A stretch of DNA of 64,000 nt from Roseateles subflavus (GTDB lineage Bacteria > Pseudomonadota > Gammaproteobacteria > Burkholderiales > Burkholderiaceae_C), in NCBI RefSeq assembly GCF_030285365.1, contig NZ_JASVDS010000005.1, positions 1 through 64,000 on the forward strand, read 5' to 3'. Made by a program: the position numbers and the translations under genes. The first letter of the stretch is position 1. Every line of letters begins with the position of its first letter. The notes under the pieces were generated by a model. That model ran no database searches and was not told where the DNA came from. It saw only the letters and a list, made by a program, of their open reading frames with translations. This document shows, piece by piece, positions 1 to 10,485 of the stretch.

Positions 1-397
1 CCAATGCGGCCTTCGGCGCAGCGTCAGCCCCTCAGCCGCACGCCCGCCTCGTCCGCGGCCACCTGGCCCGTCTTGGTCAGACCCACCACCAGGCCCTGCG
101 CCCAGCGTGCTGCGTCTGGCTCGTAGACTTGCGCTGCCGCCGGCTCTGGGCTGGCGCCACCCAGGCTACCGGTTTGCCTGCGTATCGATTGCAGGGCGGC
201 ACAGCCGCCCTGGGCCAGGGCGCTTGTGGTGGGCGCTCCCTGTGAGGCGGCCCGATGGCCGTCTCCGAGCCCGGCATTTCATCCTGCAGGAGCGCAGGTC
301 ACGCAGCCATGACTGCGCTTCGTCGCTTTGTGCTGGCACGAGGCGCTATGACTTCAGATACTGTGAGCACACAATCTGACAGGGCTGGTGGGATCCT
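1..397. other. leading region without a supported gene
   Basis: I see no convincing gene here. On the minus strand a frame of about 70 codons is open and ends at a TGA near position 34. It has no ATG and no Shine-Dalgarno sequence, and in DNA this GC-rich such frames arise by chance. It could also be the 3' remnant of a decayed gene. The 3' part (about 340-397) is the upstream region of the small exported protein that starts at 398. No convincing promoter was read in it. Confidence 0.4.
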
Positions 398-688
398 ATG
401 AACCAAGTGCAGCAAGCCAAAGGCACGGGCCGCATCCGCGCAACGCTGGCGTTGGCCGCGATGGCGGTGCTGGTCTTGTTCACGCCCGCTCAACCTGCAG
501 ACGCCAGCGAAGTCGTCAAGCTGACGCGGCTGGTGCTCACCGGCAAGCGCTCGGTCGATGCGAACAAGACGCTCCCGGCCCCTGCGCCGGTCGAGCGCCT
601 GCCCAAGGTCAGCATCGACGGCTTGCGGATGGATGAGAATCCCACCCAGGTGGCCGGTCAACTGCGCGCTGGCAGCCGCCCGAGCTGA
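398..688 (+). CDS. small exported hypothetical protein
   Basis: A 96-residue protein of unknown function. Residues 13-37 look like a signal peptide: a basic start (RIR), a hydrophobic core (ATLALAAMAVLVLF) and a likely cleavage after the A-x-A at PADA. The mature part carries VVKLTRLVLTGKR and then a Pro- and Arg-rich tail with no cysteines. The ATG at 398 follows a weak purine-rich GGTGGGATC. No neighbour indicates a role. The signal peptide and a codon bias like the surrounding genes support it being real, but a periplasmic location is inference and no family name can be given. Confidence 0.6.
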   Translation: MNQVQQAKGTGRIRATLALAAMAVLVLFTPAQPADASEVVKLTRLVLTGKRSVDANKTLPAPAPVERLPKVSIDGLRMDENPTQVAGQLRAGSRPS

Positions 689-811
689 CCTCATCCCGCC
701 GCTCGCTGAATTGGCGCAACTGCGGTCGGCGGACGGTGCTGAACGCCGAGATGCTCAACGACGGTCAGGACCCGCTACAGTGTCGGGCTCCGTCCTTGTC
801 ACCTACGCCTG

Positions 812-1303
812 ATGCCCAAGCTTTCTTCCCTGCCCGCTGTCCAACTGTCCGGTAGCGCCGCAACGGCCGCCGAGGACGCTGCCCGGCCGGGGCCCAGCAG
901 TGCAGAGAAGTTCCTGGTATCGGTCGGGGCGTCCTCCATCGATGGTCTGGGCGTTTTCGCCGCCGAGCCGATTCCGGCCCGGCGCAAGATCGGTGAGATG
1001 CGGGGCGAGGTGATTTCCGTGCGAGAGGCCCGCCGGCGGATCAAGGGCAGGGCGCGGATTCACATGGTGGAGGTGAGCGAGCGCAGCGCCATCGACGCCA
1101 CGACGTCGGACGGCCCCCTCCGCTACATCAATCACTCCTGTGCCCCGAATGCGGTGCTCCGCATTCGCCAGGGGCGGGCCGAGTTCTACGCCATGCGCGA
1201 CATCGAGCCCGGCGAGGAATTGACGGCGGATTACGGCGAGAGCCACCACGAGGGCCGCCTGCGCTGCGGCTGCGGCGCGCCGAACTGCAAAGGTCGGCTC
1301 TAA
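812..1303 (+). CDS. SET-domain protein (putative lysine methyltransferase)
   Basis: A 163-residue protein made almost entirely of one SET domain. The first 30 residues are low-complexity. Then come the SET landmarks in order: DGLGVFAAEPIP (SAM-binding G-x-G near residue 45), YINHSCAPN (the NHSCxPN core), and GEELTADYG (catalytic Tyr). The C terminus has a post-SET cysteine cluster, CGCGAPNCKG, which in the family binds zinc with the NHSC cysteine. SET proteins transfer methyl groups from SAM to protein lysines; the bacterial substrate cannot be told from sequence. It stands alone, convergent with the UPF0149 gene 28 bp downstream. No clear Shine-Dalgarno precedes the ATG, so the start is tentative. 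Confidence 0.85.
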   Translation: MPKLSSLPAVQLSGSAATAAEDAARPGPSSAEKFLVSVGASSIDGLGVFAAEPIPARRKIGEMRGEVISVREARRRIKGRARIHMVEVSERSAIDATTSDGPLRYINHSCAPNAVLRIRQGRAEFYAMRDIEPGEELTADYGESHHEGRLRCGCGAPNCKGRL

Positions 1304-1331
1304 CCTGCCGTCAACCGCAGGCGTGCGCCTG

Positions 1332-1940
1332 TCAGCGTGCCTGGCCCTGGGTCAGGATGCGCAGGTCTTGTGCCGCGTAGAGCGCGTCGTCGATGAGTGC
1401 GGCCACGGGGATACGGAGCGGCTCGTCATAGGCCTGCTGAAGATAGGCCTGCAAGGTCGCCCCTGGGCCCAGCGTCAGCGCACGAACCACCGCCAGCAGT
1501 TCCGCGGCTTCGTGTCCAAGGGTCTGATCGCGGGCCGCGTCCACAAAGCCGCTGGCCCAGGCTCGCGCCGCTTCCGGTACCCCGCCGCTCGAAGCGGGGC
1601 GGTCCGGGAGGTGGTGCGCCCATGGCAGAGCGTCGGCAACCGGCAGGGCGTCGGGATCCTGCGTCAGGACGGCGCCGTCCAGGCGCTCTTGCAGGAGTTG
1701 CCAGTACTCTTCGACGCCTCCCATGAACTCGTCGAGCAGTTCCTGCTCCATCAGCGCTTCGGACCAGGACTCGCCCCAGTGTGCATCCATGGCGCCCACC
1801 GGCTCCTCGGCCCCGAGCACGCAGAGCGCGCCGCAAAGCCATCCCGCAAAGTAGTCGGCCGAAAGCCGCTCGGCGCCTGGCACGCCAGGCAGCAGTGCCA
1901 GCAGGGATTCCAGGCGATTCTGTTCGAGGGGAAAGGTCAT
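1332..1940 (-). CDS. UPF0149 (YecA/YgfB) family protein
   Basis: A 202-residue protein. The N-terminal helical part has the family pattern LSADYFAGWLCGALCV, followed by an acidic stretch and a C-terminal helical region with ALIDDALYAAQDLR. YecA/YgfB proteins are small all-helical cytosolic proteins of poorly defined role; some carry a C-terminal SEC-C zinc motif, which is absent here. It lies downstream of alaS in the same direction, but the alaS terminator at 2024-2048 separates them, so it probably has its own promoter. Family assignment rests on the helical pattern and length; function is unknown. Confidence 0.75.
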   Translation of the reverse strand: MTFPLEQNRLESLLALLPGVPGAERLSADYFAGWLCGALCVLGAEEPVGAMDAHWGESWSEALMEQELLDEFMGGVEEYWQLLQERLDGAVLTQDPDALPVADALPWAHHLPDRPASSGGVPEAARAWASGFVDAARDQTLGHEAAELLAVVRALTLGPGATLQAYLQQAYDEPLRIPVAALIDDALYAAQDLRILTQGQAR

Positions 1941-2023
1941 GACGGAATGAGGCGAGGGTGAACAGGGACCGGCACTGAGGCAGGGGTGAGGGCCACGCCT
2001 CTGGCGCGGCGATGGGCGTCAAC

Positions 2024-2048
2024 AAAAAGGGGTCTCGCAAGAGACCCC
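2024..2048 (-). terminator. rho-independent terminator of alaS
   Basis: On the minus strand, GGGGTCTC and GAGACCCC form a perfect 8-bp stem around a 4-nt loop (2029-2048) and are followed by five T residues (2028-2024). It begins 32 bases after the alaS stop codon. Confidence 0.92.
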
Positions 2049-2079
2049 CGGGGTGCCGACATGGGCAGGTGACGCCGAC

Positions 2080-4707
<2,628 letters not shown>

Positions 4708-4787
4708 GCGGCCACTTTCATTGCGGGCGTGGGCCCGGGGCAAGGGCGTCGGCGACGCGGTAAATACTTGATTTTTGGGGATTTTTG

Positions 4788-4793
4788 ATTATA
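4788..4793 (-). promoter_or_regulatory. candidate -10 box for alaS
   Basis: The minus strand reads TATAAT in an AT-rich island within GC-rich DNA, 81 bases upstream of the alaS ATG. No good TTGACA-like -35 element sits 16-18 bases upstream, so only the -10 box is called. Confidence 0.45.
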
Positions 4794-4870
4794 GGGGCGG
4801 GCATTGCCCGAGGGGACTTTGCGGGCGGGGTAGAGTGCTGTCTCCACACCCCCCATATCCGGAGTTCTCA

Positions 4871-6361
4871 ATGGACAGCAAGACCCCCGCCCTGGCCGCC
4901 CTGGACGATGCCAGCCTGTTGCGCCAGCAAGGGCTGATCAACGGCGAGTGGGTGGGCGGTGAATCGCGCTTTGGCGTGACGGACCCGGCCACCGGGCAGT
5001 TGCTCGCCGAGGTGGCGAATCTGGGTGCGGCCGAGGCGGGCGCGGCCATCAATGCCGCCCAAGCGGCTTGGCCGATGTGGCGCAGCAAGACCGCCAAGGA
5101 GCGTGCAGCGATCCTGATGCGCTGGTACCAGCTGATGCTGCGTCACGCCGACGATCTCGCCCGCATCATGACGGCCGAGCAGGGCAAGCCGCTGGCGGAG
5201 GCCCGCGGCGAGGTGGTCTACGGTGCGAGCTTCCTCGAATGGTTCGCGGAGGAGGGCAAGCGCGTCTACGGCGAGACCATTCCCACGACGGACAACAACA
5301 AGCGCTACCTCGTCATCAAGCAGTCCATGGGCGTTTGCGCGGCCATCACGCCCTGGAACTTCCCCATCGCCATGATCACCCGCAAGGTGGCACCGGCCCT
5401 GGCGGCCGGATGCACGGTCGTGATCAAGCCGGCCGAGGCCACGCCGCTGTCGGCGCTGGCCGTCGCGGAGCTGGCCCAGCGTGCGGGTCTGCCGGCGGGC
5501 GTGCTCAACGTCGTGACGGCCGATGCGCAGCGGTCCATCGAGGTCGGGCAGGTGCTCTGCGAGAGTGATGTGGTGCGCCATCTGTCCTTCACGGGCTCCA
5601 CCGAGGTCGGCCGCATCCTGATGCGCCAGTGCGCGCCCACGGTGAAGAAGCTGTCGCTGGAGCTCGGCGGCAACGCGCCCTTCATCGTGTTCGACGATGC
5701 CGACCTCGACGCCGCCGTGGAGGGGGCCATGGCCAGCAAGTACCGCAATGCCGGTCAGACCTGCGTGTGCGCCAACCGCCTGTACGTGCAGCGTGGCGTA
5801 TACGACGCCTTCCTCGAGAAGCTGGCCGCCAAGGTGGGCGAGCTGAAGGTGGGCAATGGCTTCGAACCGGGCGTGAACCTCGGCCCGCTGATCGACGGTG
5901 ATGCCATCGCCAAGGTCGAGAGCCACGTCGCCGATGCCCTGGCCAAGGGCGCCCGTCTGATGGCGGGTGGCTACCGTGCCGAGGGGCTGGGCTCCGAGCA
6001 GTTCTATGCGCCGACCCTGCTCGCCGACGTGCGCGCGGACATGCTGTGCGCCCGCGAGGAGACCTTCGGGCCGGTCGCTCCCGTCTTCTGCTTCGACACC
6101 GAGGCCGAGGTCATCGAGGCCGCCAACGCCACCGAGTTCGGTCTGGCCAGCTACTTCTACAGCCGCGACATCGGCCGCATCTTCCGCGTCGGCGAGGCGC
6201 TGGAGTACGGCATGGTGGGCGTCAACACGGGCCTGATCTCCACGGCGGAAGTGCCCTTCGGTGGCGTGAAGCAGTCCGGCCTCGGACGCGAAGGCGCCCA
6301 CCAGGGCATCGACGACTACGTGGAGATCAAGTACCTCTGCCTGGGCGACATCCAGCGCTGA
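4871..6361 (+). CDS. gabD: NAD(P)-dependent succinate-semialdehyde dehydrogenase
   Basis: A 496-residue aldehyde dehydrogenase. ITPWNFPIAM is the cofactor-fold motif typical of the GabD group, ELGGNAPFIV holds the general-base Glu, and NAGQTCVCANR holds the catalytic Cys. The C terminus keeps PFGGVKQSGLGREG. GabD oxidises succinic semialdehyde to succinate in the 4-aminobutyrate and related pathways. The start is ATG 4871, which follows GGAG with 6-nt spacing; the open frame extends further upstream without a better site. No gabT is next to it. The specific substrate is inferred from overall resemblance to GabD; glutarate semialdehyde would be the main alternative. Confidence 0.92.
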   Translation: MDSKTPALAALDDASLLRQQGLINGEWVGGESRFGVTDPATGQLLAEVANLGAAEAGAAINAAQAAWPMWRSKTAKERAAILMRWYQLMLRHADDLARIMTAEQGKPLAEARGEVVYGASFLEWFAEEGKRVYGETIPTTDNNKRYLVIKQSMGVCAAITPWNFPIAMITRKVAPALAAGCTVVIKPAEATPLSALAVAELAQRAGLPAGVLNVVTADAQRSIEVGQVLCESDVVRHLSFTGSTEVGRILMRQCAPTVKKLSLELGGNAPFIVFDDADLDAAVEGAMASKYRNAGQTCVCANRLYVQRGVYDAFLEKLAAKVGELKVGNGFEPGVNLGPLIDGDAIAKVESHVADALAKGARLMAGGYRAEGLGSEQFYAPTLLADVRADMLCAREETFGPVAPVFCFDTEAEVIEAANATEFGLASYFYSRDIGRIFRVGEALEYGMVGVNTGLISTAEVPFGGVKQSGLGREGAHQGIDDYVEIKYLCLGDIQR

Positions 6362-6376
6362 GGTGGCTCACGGCAG

Positions 6377-6408
6377 CCCCTGACGCTTGGCGATGGCAGG
6401 CGTCGGGG
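6377..6408 (+). terminator. hairpin after gabD (possible terminator)
   Basis: CCCC-T-GACGC pairs with GCGTCGGGG, one base bulged, just after the gabD stop. There is no T-run, so termination is uncertain. Confidence 0.35.
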
Positions 6409-6436
6409 AGGGGATGCGTTGAGGTGTGCGGTGGGG

Positions 6437-6510
6437 TGGAGCGGGTGATGGGAATCGAACCCACGTATCGAGCTTGGGAAGCTAGCGTTCTACCATTGAA
6501 CTACACCCGC
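6437..6510 (-). tRNA. tRNA-Gly(CCC)
   Basis: Read on the minus strand this is a complete cloverleaf: acceptor stem GCGGGTG/CACCCGC, D-arm GTTC/GAAC, anticodon loop TTCCCAA (anticodon CCC), T-arm GTGGG/CCCAT with the usual TTCGATT loop, discriminator T, and an encoded CCA at 6439-6437. The anticodon stem (CTAGC/GCTCG) has one T-C mismatch at the second pair. It lies alone between gabD and the ygiD-like gene. Confidence 0.97.
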
Positions 6511-6576
6511 TGAGGTGTGGGCCGCATCGCACCGGGCGATGGGTTGGCGGCGATTATAGGCAGGTTCGCGCGCAGT

Positions 6577-7443
6577 TCAGGCGAACTGTCCGGGCAACGG
6601 CGGTGCCGACCCGAGTGCAGACGCCAGCACCGCGGCTTGCGGGCCGAAGGCGTAGGCGTCCATGCCCAGGCAGCCGAAGGTGACGCTCTCGTGGAGGCGC
6701 ATGGCCCCTGACGCCACCCCGCCCGCGCCCGCTGCAATGAACCAGGGCAGCAGATGCTCGTCTGTCGGATGCATGTCCACGGCATGCGGCGCCTGGCGCC
6801 GGTAGTCCATCAAGGCGGACCAGTTCCCCGCCGCGGCCTGCGCGGCCCACCAGTCGCGGAAGGCGCGTGATTCGGAGATCTCCGGCGCGTCAAAGGCCGC
6901 ACCGCCCTGGAAGACGCGTCGCAGGTTGTGGGTGATGCTGCCGCTGGCCATGACGAGCACGTCCCGCTCGGTCCACGGCGCCAGGGCCTCGCCCAGGGCC
7001 CAGAGCTCCTCGGGCCGCGCCTGCGGCGAGAAGCACAGCGGCAGGACGGGGATGTCGGCCTCGGGCACCATGTAGCGCAGAGGCGTCCAGATGCCATGGT
7101 CCAGGCCGGACATGGCCTGGGTCTGGAGCATCTCGGGCAGGGCCTGCTGCAGCTCGGCGGCCAGATCGACGGCGCCGGGGGCGTCGTAGCGCAGCTCGTA
7201 CAGCGCCGGGTCGAAGCCGCCGAAGTCGTAGACGGCATGCTGCTGTGGGGCCACCAGCAGCACGGGGCGCCGCGCGAGGCTGTGGGCTGACACGGCCAGG
7301 ATGGCGCGCGGTCGTGGCAGCGCTCCCCGCCCGAACTGGGCCCCCAGGGCTGTCATGAACGCTCCGGCCGCACCAGGCTGAATCGCCGTCATGGGCGAGC
7401 CGTGCGACAGGAACAGCGGAGGAAGGGCAGTGGCGCGAGTCAT
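6577..7443 (-). CDS. ygiD: DODA-type (LigB-family) extradiol ring-cleavage dioxygenase
   Basis: A 288-residue protein of the LigB-like class III extradiol dioxygenases, closest in pattern to E. coli YgiD (4,5-DOPA dioxygenase). PLFLSHGSPM at the N terminus carries the first metal-binding His, and VMASGSITHNLRR carries the conserved SGxxxHN segment. Such enzymes use a divalent metal to open catechol rings; the physiological substrate is usually unknown. ATG 7443 is preferred to the upstream start at 7473 because the family begins just before this motif. It is divergent from the ABC permease gene. Confidence 0.88.
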   Translation of the reverse strand: MTRATALPPLFLSHGSPMTAIQPGAAGAFMTALGAQFGRGALPRPRAILAVSAHSLARRPVLLVAPQQHAVYDFGGFDPALYELRYDAPGAVDLAAELQQALPEMLQTQAMSGLDHGIWTPLRYMVPEADIPVLPLCFSPQARPEELWALGEALAPWTERDVLVMASGSITHNLRRVFQGGAAFDAPEISESRAFRDWWAAQAAAGNWSALMDYRRQAPHAVDMHPTDEHLLPWFIAAGAGGVASGAMRLHESVTFGCLGMDAYAFGPQAAVLASALGSAPPLPGQFA

Positions 7444-7487
7444 GGATGCATTGCAGCAGAGCGAGCGCCGCACAAGGCTGAGGGGAC

Positions 7488-7516
7488 TTGCATGCAGGGT
7501 TCAAAAGCATTGGATA
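7488..7516 (+). promoter_or_regulatory. candidate sigma-70 promoter for the ABC permease
   Basis: TTGCAT (7488-7493), a 17-bp spacer and TGGATA (7511-7516) lie 20 bases before the permease start in the 92-bp divergent region. Each box matches consensus in about four of six positions. Confidence 0.45.
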
Positions 7517-7535
7517 TCCGCCTTTACAGTGCGGC

Positions 7536-10100
7536 ATGGATTCATCGACCGCATCGGAGCGCAGCCCGGCTGCTGCGCCTGTTCAACACCCGGCACCTCC
7601 CTCGGTGCTCGTGCTGGCCTGGCGGCAGCTCTGGCGTGACTGGCGGGCCGGCGAGCTGCGCCTGCTGAGCCTGGCGCTGGTGCTGGCCGTCGCGGCCGTG
7701 ACGGCGGTGGGCTTCCTCTCGGAACGCATGGAGGCCGGACTCAGGCGCGATGCGGCGCAGCTGCTGGGCGGCGATGCCCTGGTGGCCTCGGACCGCCCCA
7801 TCCCGCCCTCGCTCCAGTCGATGGCGGAGACGCTGGGCCTGCGCCGGATGCACAGCGTGACCTTCCCGAGCATGGCGCGCGCCGCCAGCGGCAACACGCG
7901 CCTGGTGACGGTGAAGTCGGTCTCGGCCAGCTATCCGCTGCGGGGTCAGGTCTTGCTGGCGGACGGTCGTCGCGTGGGGGCCCCGGCCCCGGGCGAAGTC
8001 TGGGTCGATGCGCCGGTCCTCGACGCCCTGGACCTCGCCGTCGGCAGCCCGCTGCTGCTGGGTGACAGCTCACTGAAGGTGGCGGGCGTGATCCTCAACG
8101 AGCCGGACCGTGGTGCCGGCTTCCTGAGCTTCGCGCCTCGGCTGATGCTCAACGAGGCGGATCTGGCGGCCACCGGTCTGGTGCAGCCGAGCAGCCGCGT
8201 GACCTACCGCATGGCCGTGCTGAGTCCCGCCGCAGACGGGGAGGCCGCCGCCCGCTTCATGAAGGACGCGGCGCGCCTGATCGAGGGCCAGGGGCTGCGA
8301 GGCCTGCGTCTCGAGAACCTCGAATCGGGTCGCCCGGAAATGCGCCAGACGCTGGATCGCGCCAGCCTCTTCCTGCGCTTGGTGGCCATGCTCGCGGCCT
8401 TGCTCGCGGCCGTGGCCATCAGCCTGGCCTCGCGAGACTTCGCCCTTCGTCACCTGGACGACTGCGCCATGCTGCGCGTGCTGGGCCAGTCGCAGGCGCG
8501 CATCGCGCGGCTGCATGTGCTCGAGTTCGCCATGGCGGGCCTCGCGGCCAGTGCGGTGGGCGTGCTGGGCGGCCTGCTGCTGCATGAGGTCTTCGTGCGG
8601 CTGCTGGCCGGGCTGATGTCGGTGAGCTTGCCGCCGCCGGGCTGGGGCACCGCGGCGGGTGGCATGGGGCTGGGGCTGAGCCTGATGCTGGGCTTCGGAC
8701 TCGGGCCGGTGCTGCAGCTGGCCTCGGTGCCGCCGCTGCGGGTGCTGCGTCGCGACCTCGGCGGCGTGCGCATGGCCTCCGGCCTGGTGCTGGTGGCGGG
8801 ACTGGCCGGCTTTGCCGGGTTGCTGGCGCTGGTCGCCGGAGACTGGAAGCTCGGGCTGGGCACGGCAGGCGGATTCGCCCTGGCGCTGGGCGTCTTTGCC
8901 CTGGGCGCCTGGCTCGTCCTGCGGCTGCTGCGCCGCGCCGTCCCGCAGGCGGGGGCGCCTCGCTGGCTGGCGCTGGCCACGCGGCAGATCAGCGCCCGGC
9001 CGGGCTTTGCCGTGGTGCAGGTGTCGGCCCTGGGCATCGGCCTGCTGTCGCTGGCGCTGCTGCTCCTGCTGCGCACCGATCTCATCAACAGCTGGCGCGC
9101 TGCCACGCCCAGGAATGCCCCGGACCGCTTCGTCATCAACATCCAGCCGGAGCAGGCGCAGGCCTTCCGCTCGACGCTGGATGCCGCTGGCGTGACGGGC
9201 TATGACTGGTACCCCATGATCCGCGGCCGCCTCGTCACCCTCAACGGCGCGGCCGTGAAGCCGGAGCAGTTCAAGGAGGAGCGCACCCAGCGGCTGGTGG
9301 AGCGGGAGTTCAATCTGAGCCACAGCGATGCGCTGCCTCCGCACAACCAGCTCGCCCAGGGCACGTGGGTCGCGGACGAGGCGGATGGCCTCAGCGTGGA
9401 GCAGGGCCTGGCGCGGGACCTTGGCCTCAAGCTGGGCGACCGCCTGGGCTTCGATGTGGCGGGGCAGACGGTCGAGGCGCGCATCACCAGCATCCGCAAG
9501 CTGGACTGGAGCTCGATGCGGGTGAACTTCTTCGTGCTCTTCCCCCAGCGGGAGATGGCGGATCTGCCGCGTAGCTACATCACCGCCTTCCGCGCCCCTG
9601 CGGCGGCCAAGGCCCTGGACAAGCAGCTCGCCCGCGACTTCCCCAACATCACGGCGGTCGATGTGCGGGCCCAGCTCGACCAGGTGCAGCAGGTGCTGGA
9701 TCAGGTGGCCTCGGCCGTGCAGGTGCTCTTCGTGTTCACGCTGGCCGTTGGCCTGATCGTGCTGCTGACCGCCGTGAGCAGCACGCGCGAGGCTCGCATG
9801 CGGGAGTTCGCCCTCATGCGGGCGCTGGGCGCGGGTTCGGGTCTGCTCGGGCGTGTGCAGCGGGCTGAACTGCTGGGCCTGGGGCTGCTGGCCGGCGTGC
9901 TGGCCGGTGGGGCGGCCCTGCTCATCGGTGCCGTGCTGGCGGCCAAGGTATTCGACTTCAGCTGGACACTCAATCCCTGGCTGGTGCCGGCCAGCGGCCT
10001 CGCCGGCGCCCTGCTGGCCTGGCTTGCGGGGTGGTGGGGTCTGCGGGGCGTGCTGAGCAAGCCCGTGATGCAGAGCCTGCGTCTGCGCGATCTCACCTGA
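7536..10100 (+). CDS. ybbP: FtsX-like ABC transporter permease (YbbP type)
   Basis: An 854-residue inner-membrane protein with the YbbP layout: an N-terminal membrane segment (LLSLALVLAVAAVTAVGFL), a periplasmic MacB-like core, a membrane block (LVAMLAALLAAVAISLA onward), further helices near the middle, a second periplasmic region, and a final FtsX domain (VLFVFTLAVGLIVLLTAVS onward). The family exports or extracts envelope lipids or proteins with the ATPase YbbA. No ATPase gene is adjacent. ATG 7536 was chosen; an upstream ATG at 7488 falls on the candidate promoter. Substrate unknown. Confidence 0.9.
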   Translation: MDSSTASERSPAAAPVQHPAPPSVLVLAWRQLWRDWRAGELRLLSLALVLAVAAVTAVGFLSERMEAGLRRDAAQLLGGDALVASDRPIPPSLQSMAETLGLRRMHSVTFPSMARAASGNTRLVTVKSVSASYPLRGQVLLADGRRVGAPAPGEVWVDAPVLDALDLAVGSPLLLGDSSLKVAGVILNEPDRGAGFLSFAPRLMLNEADLAATGLVQPSSRVTYRMAVLSPAADGEAAARFMKDAARLIEGQGLRGLRLENLESGRPEMRQTLDRASLFLRLVAMLAALLAAVAISLASRDFALRHLDDCAMLRVLGQSQARIARLHVLEFAMAGLAASAVGVLGGLLLHEVFVRLLAGLMSVSLPPPGWGTAAGGMGLGLSLMLGFGLGPVLQLASVPPLRVLRRDLGGVRMASGLVLVAGLAGFAGLLALVAGDWKLGLGTAGGFALALGVFALGAWLVLRLLRRAVPQAGAPRWLALATRQISARPGFAVVQVSALGIGLLSLALLLLLRTDLINSWRAATPRNAPDRFVINIQPEQAQAFRSTLDAAGVTGYDWYPMIRGRLVTLNGAAVKPEQFKEERTQRLVEREFNLSHSDALPPHNQLAQGTWVADEADGLSVEQGLARDLGLKLGDRLGFDVAGQTVEARITSIRKLDWSSMRVNFFVLFPQREMADLPRSYITAFRAPAAAKALDKQLARDFPNITAVDVRAQLDQVQQVLDQVASAVQVLFVFTLAVGLIVLLTAVSSTREARMREFALMRALGAGSGLLGRVQRAELLGLGLLAGVLAGGAALLIGAVLAAKVFDFSWTLNPWLVPASGLAGALLAWLAGWWGLRGVLSKPVMQSLRLRDLT

Positions 10101-10390
10101 GTGCGCACCGGGCGCTCACCCGTGCGCTGACCTGGGCGATCGTGACGGAGCGCACGGACGCACGCTCGCACACGCACACGCACCTGCCGGCCGAGACGAA
10201 GGGTGCCCTCCGGGGGGGCGCGGCGGGCGCTGGGGCCGGCCACGGGTTCAGCGCCCGCGCCGCACTCGGCTGGACGGCTTGCGACTGCGCGCGTGATCCT
10301 GAACGCTGCCCTGGGCCCTCACCGGGTTGCTCACCGGGCTGCTCGTCCGGTCGATCGTGAATGAGCGCGCTCGCCTTCGCCGGCCGGAAT
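10101..10390. other. intergenic region with one copy of a GC-rich inverted repeat
   Basis: No gene is supported. The stretch holds an imperfect palindrome with arms at 10217-10231 and 10250-10263. A second copy of the same palindrome covers the 3' end of the mcp gene at 10437-10484. It could terminate the permease transcript, but there is no T-run. Confidence 0.5.
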
Positions 10391-10425
10391 GAAAGACGCC
10401 CCCGAGCCGGTGGGCCACGGGGGCG
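10391..10425 (-). terminator. probable terminator of the chemotaxis operon
   Basis: On the minus strand CGCCCCC and GGGGGCG form a 7-bp stem with extra pairing inside, followed by TCTTTCATT. It lies about 60 bases after the stop of the last mcp gene. The T-run is imperfect. Confidence 0.55.
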
Positions 10426-10485
10426 AGCGTCGAAGGGGCGCGGCGGGCGCTTGGGCAGGCCTCGGGCTCAGCGCCCGCGCCGCCT

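Noticed and set aside
340-360. TGGCACGAGGCGCTAT before the small exported protein as a sigma-54 promoter
   Set aside because: The -24 half fits, but the -12 half lacks the required GC at the fixed distance.
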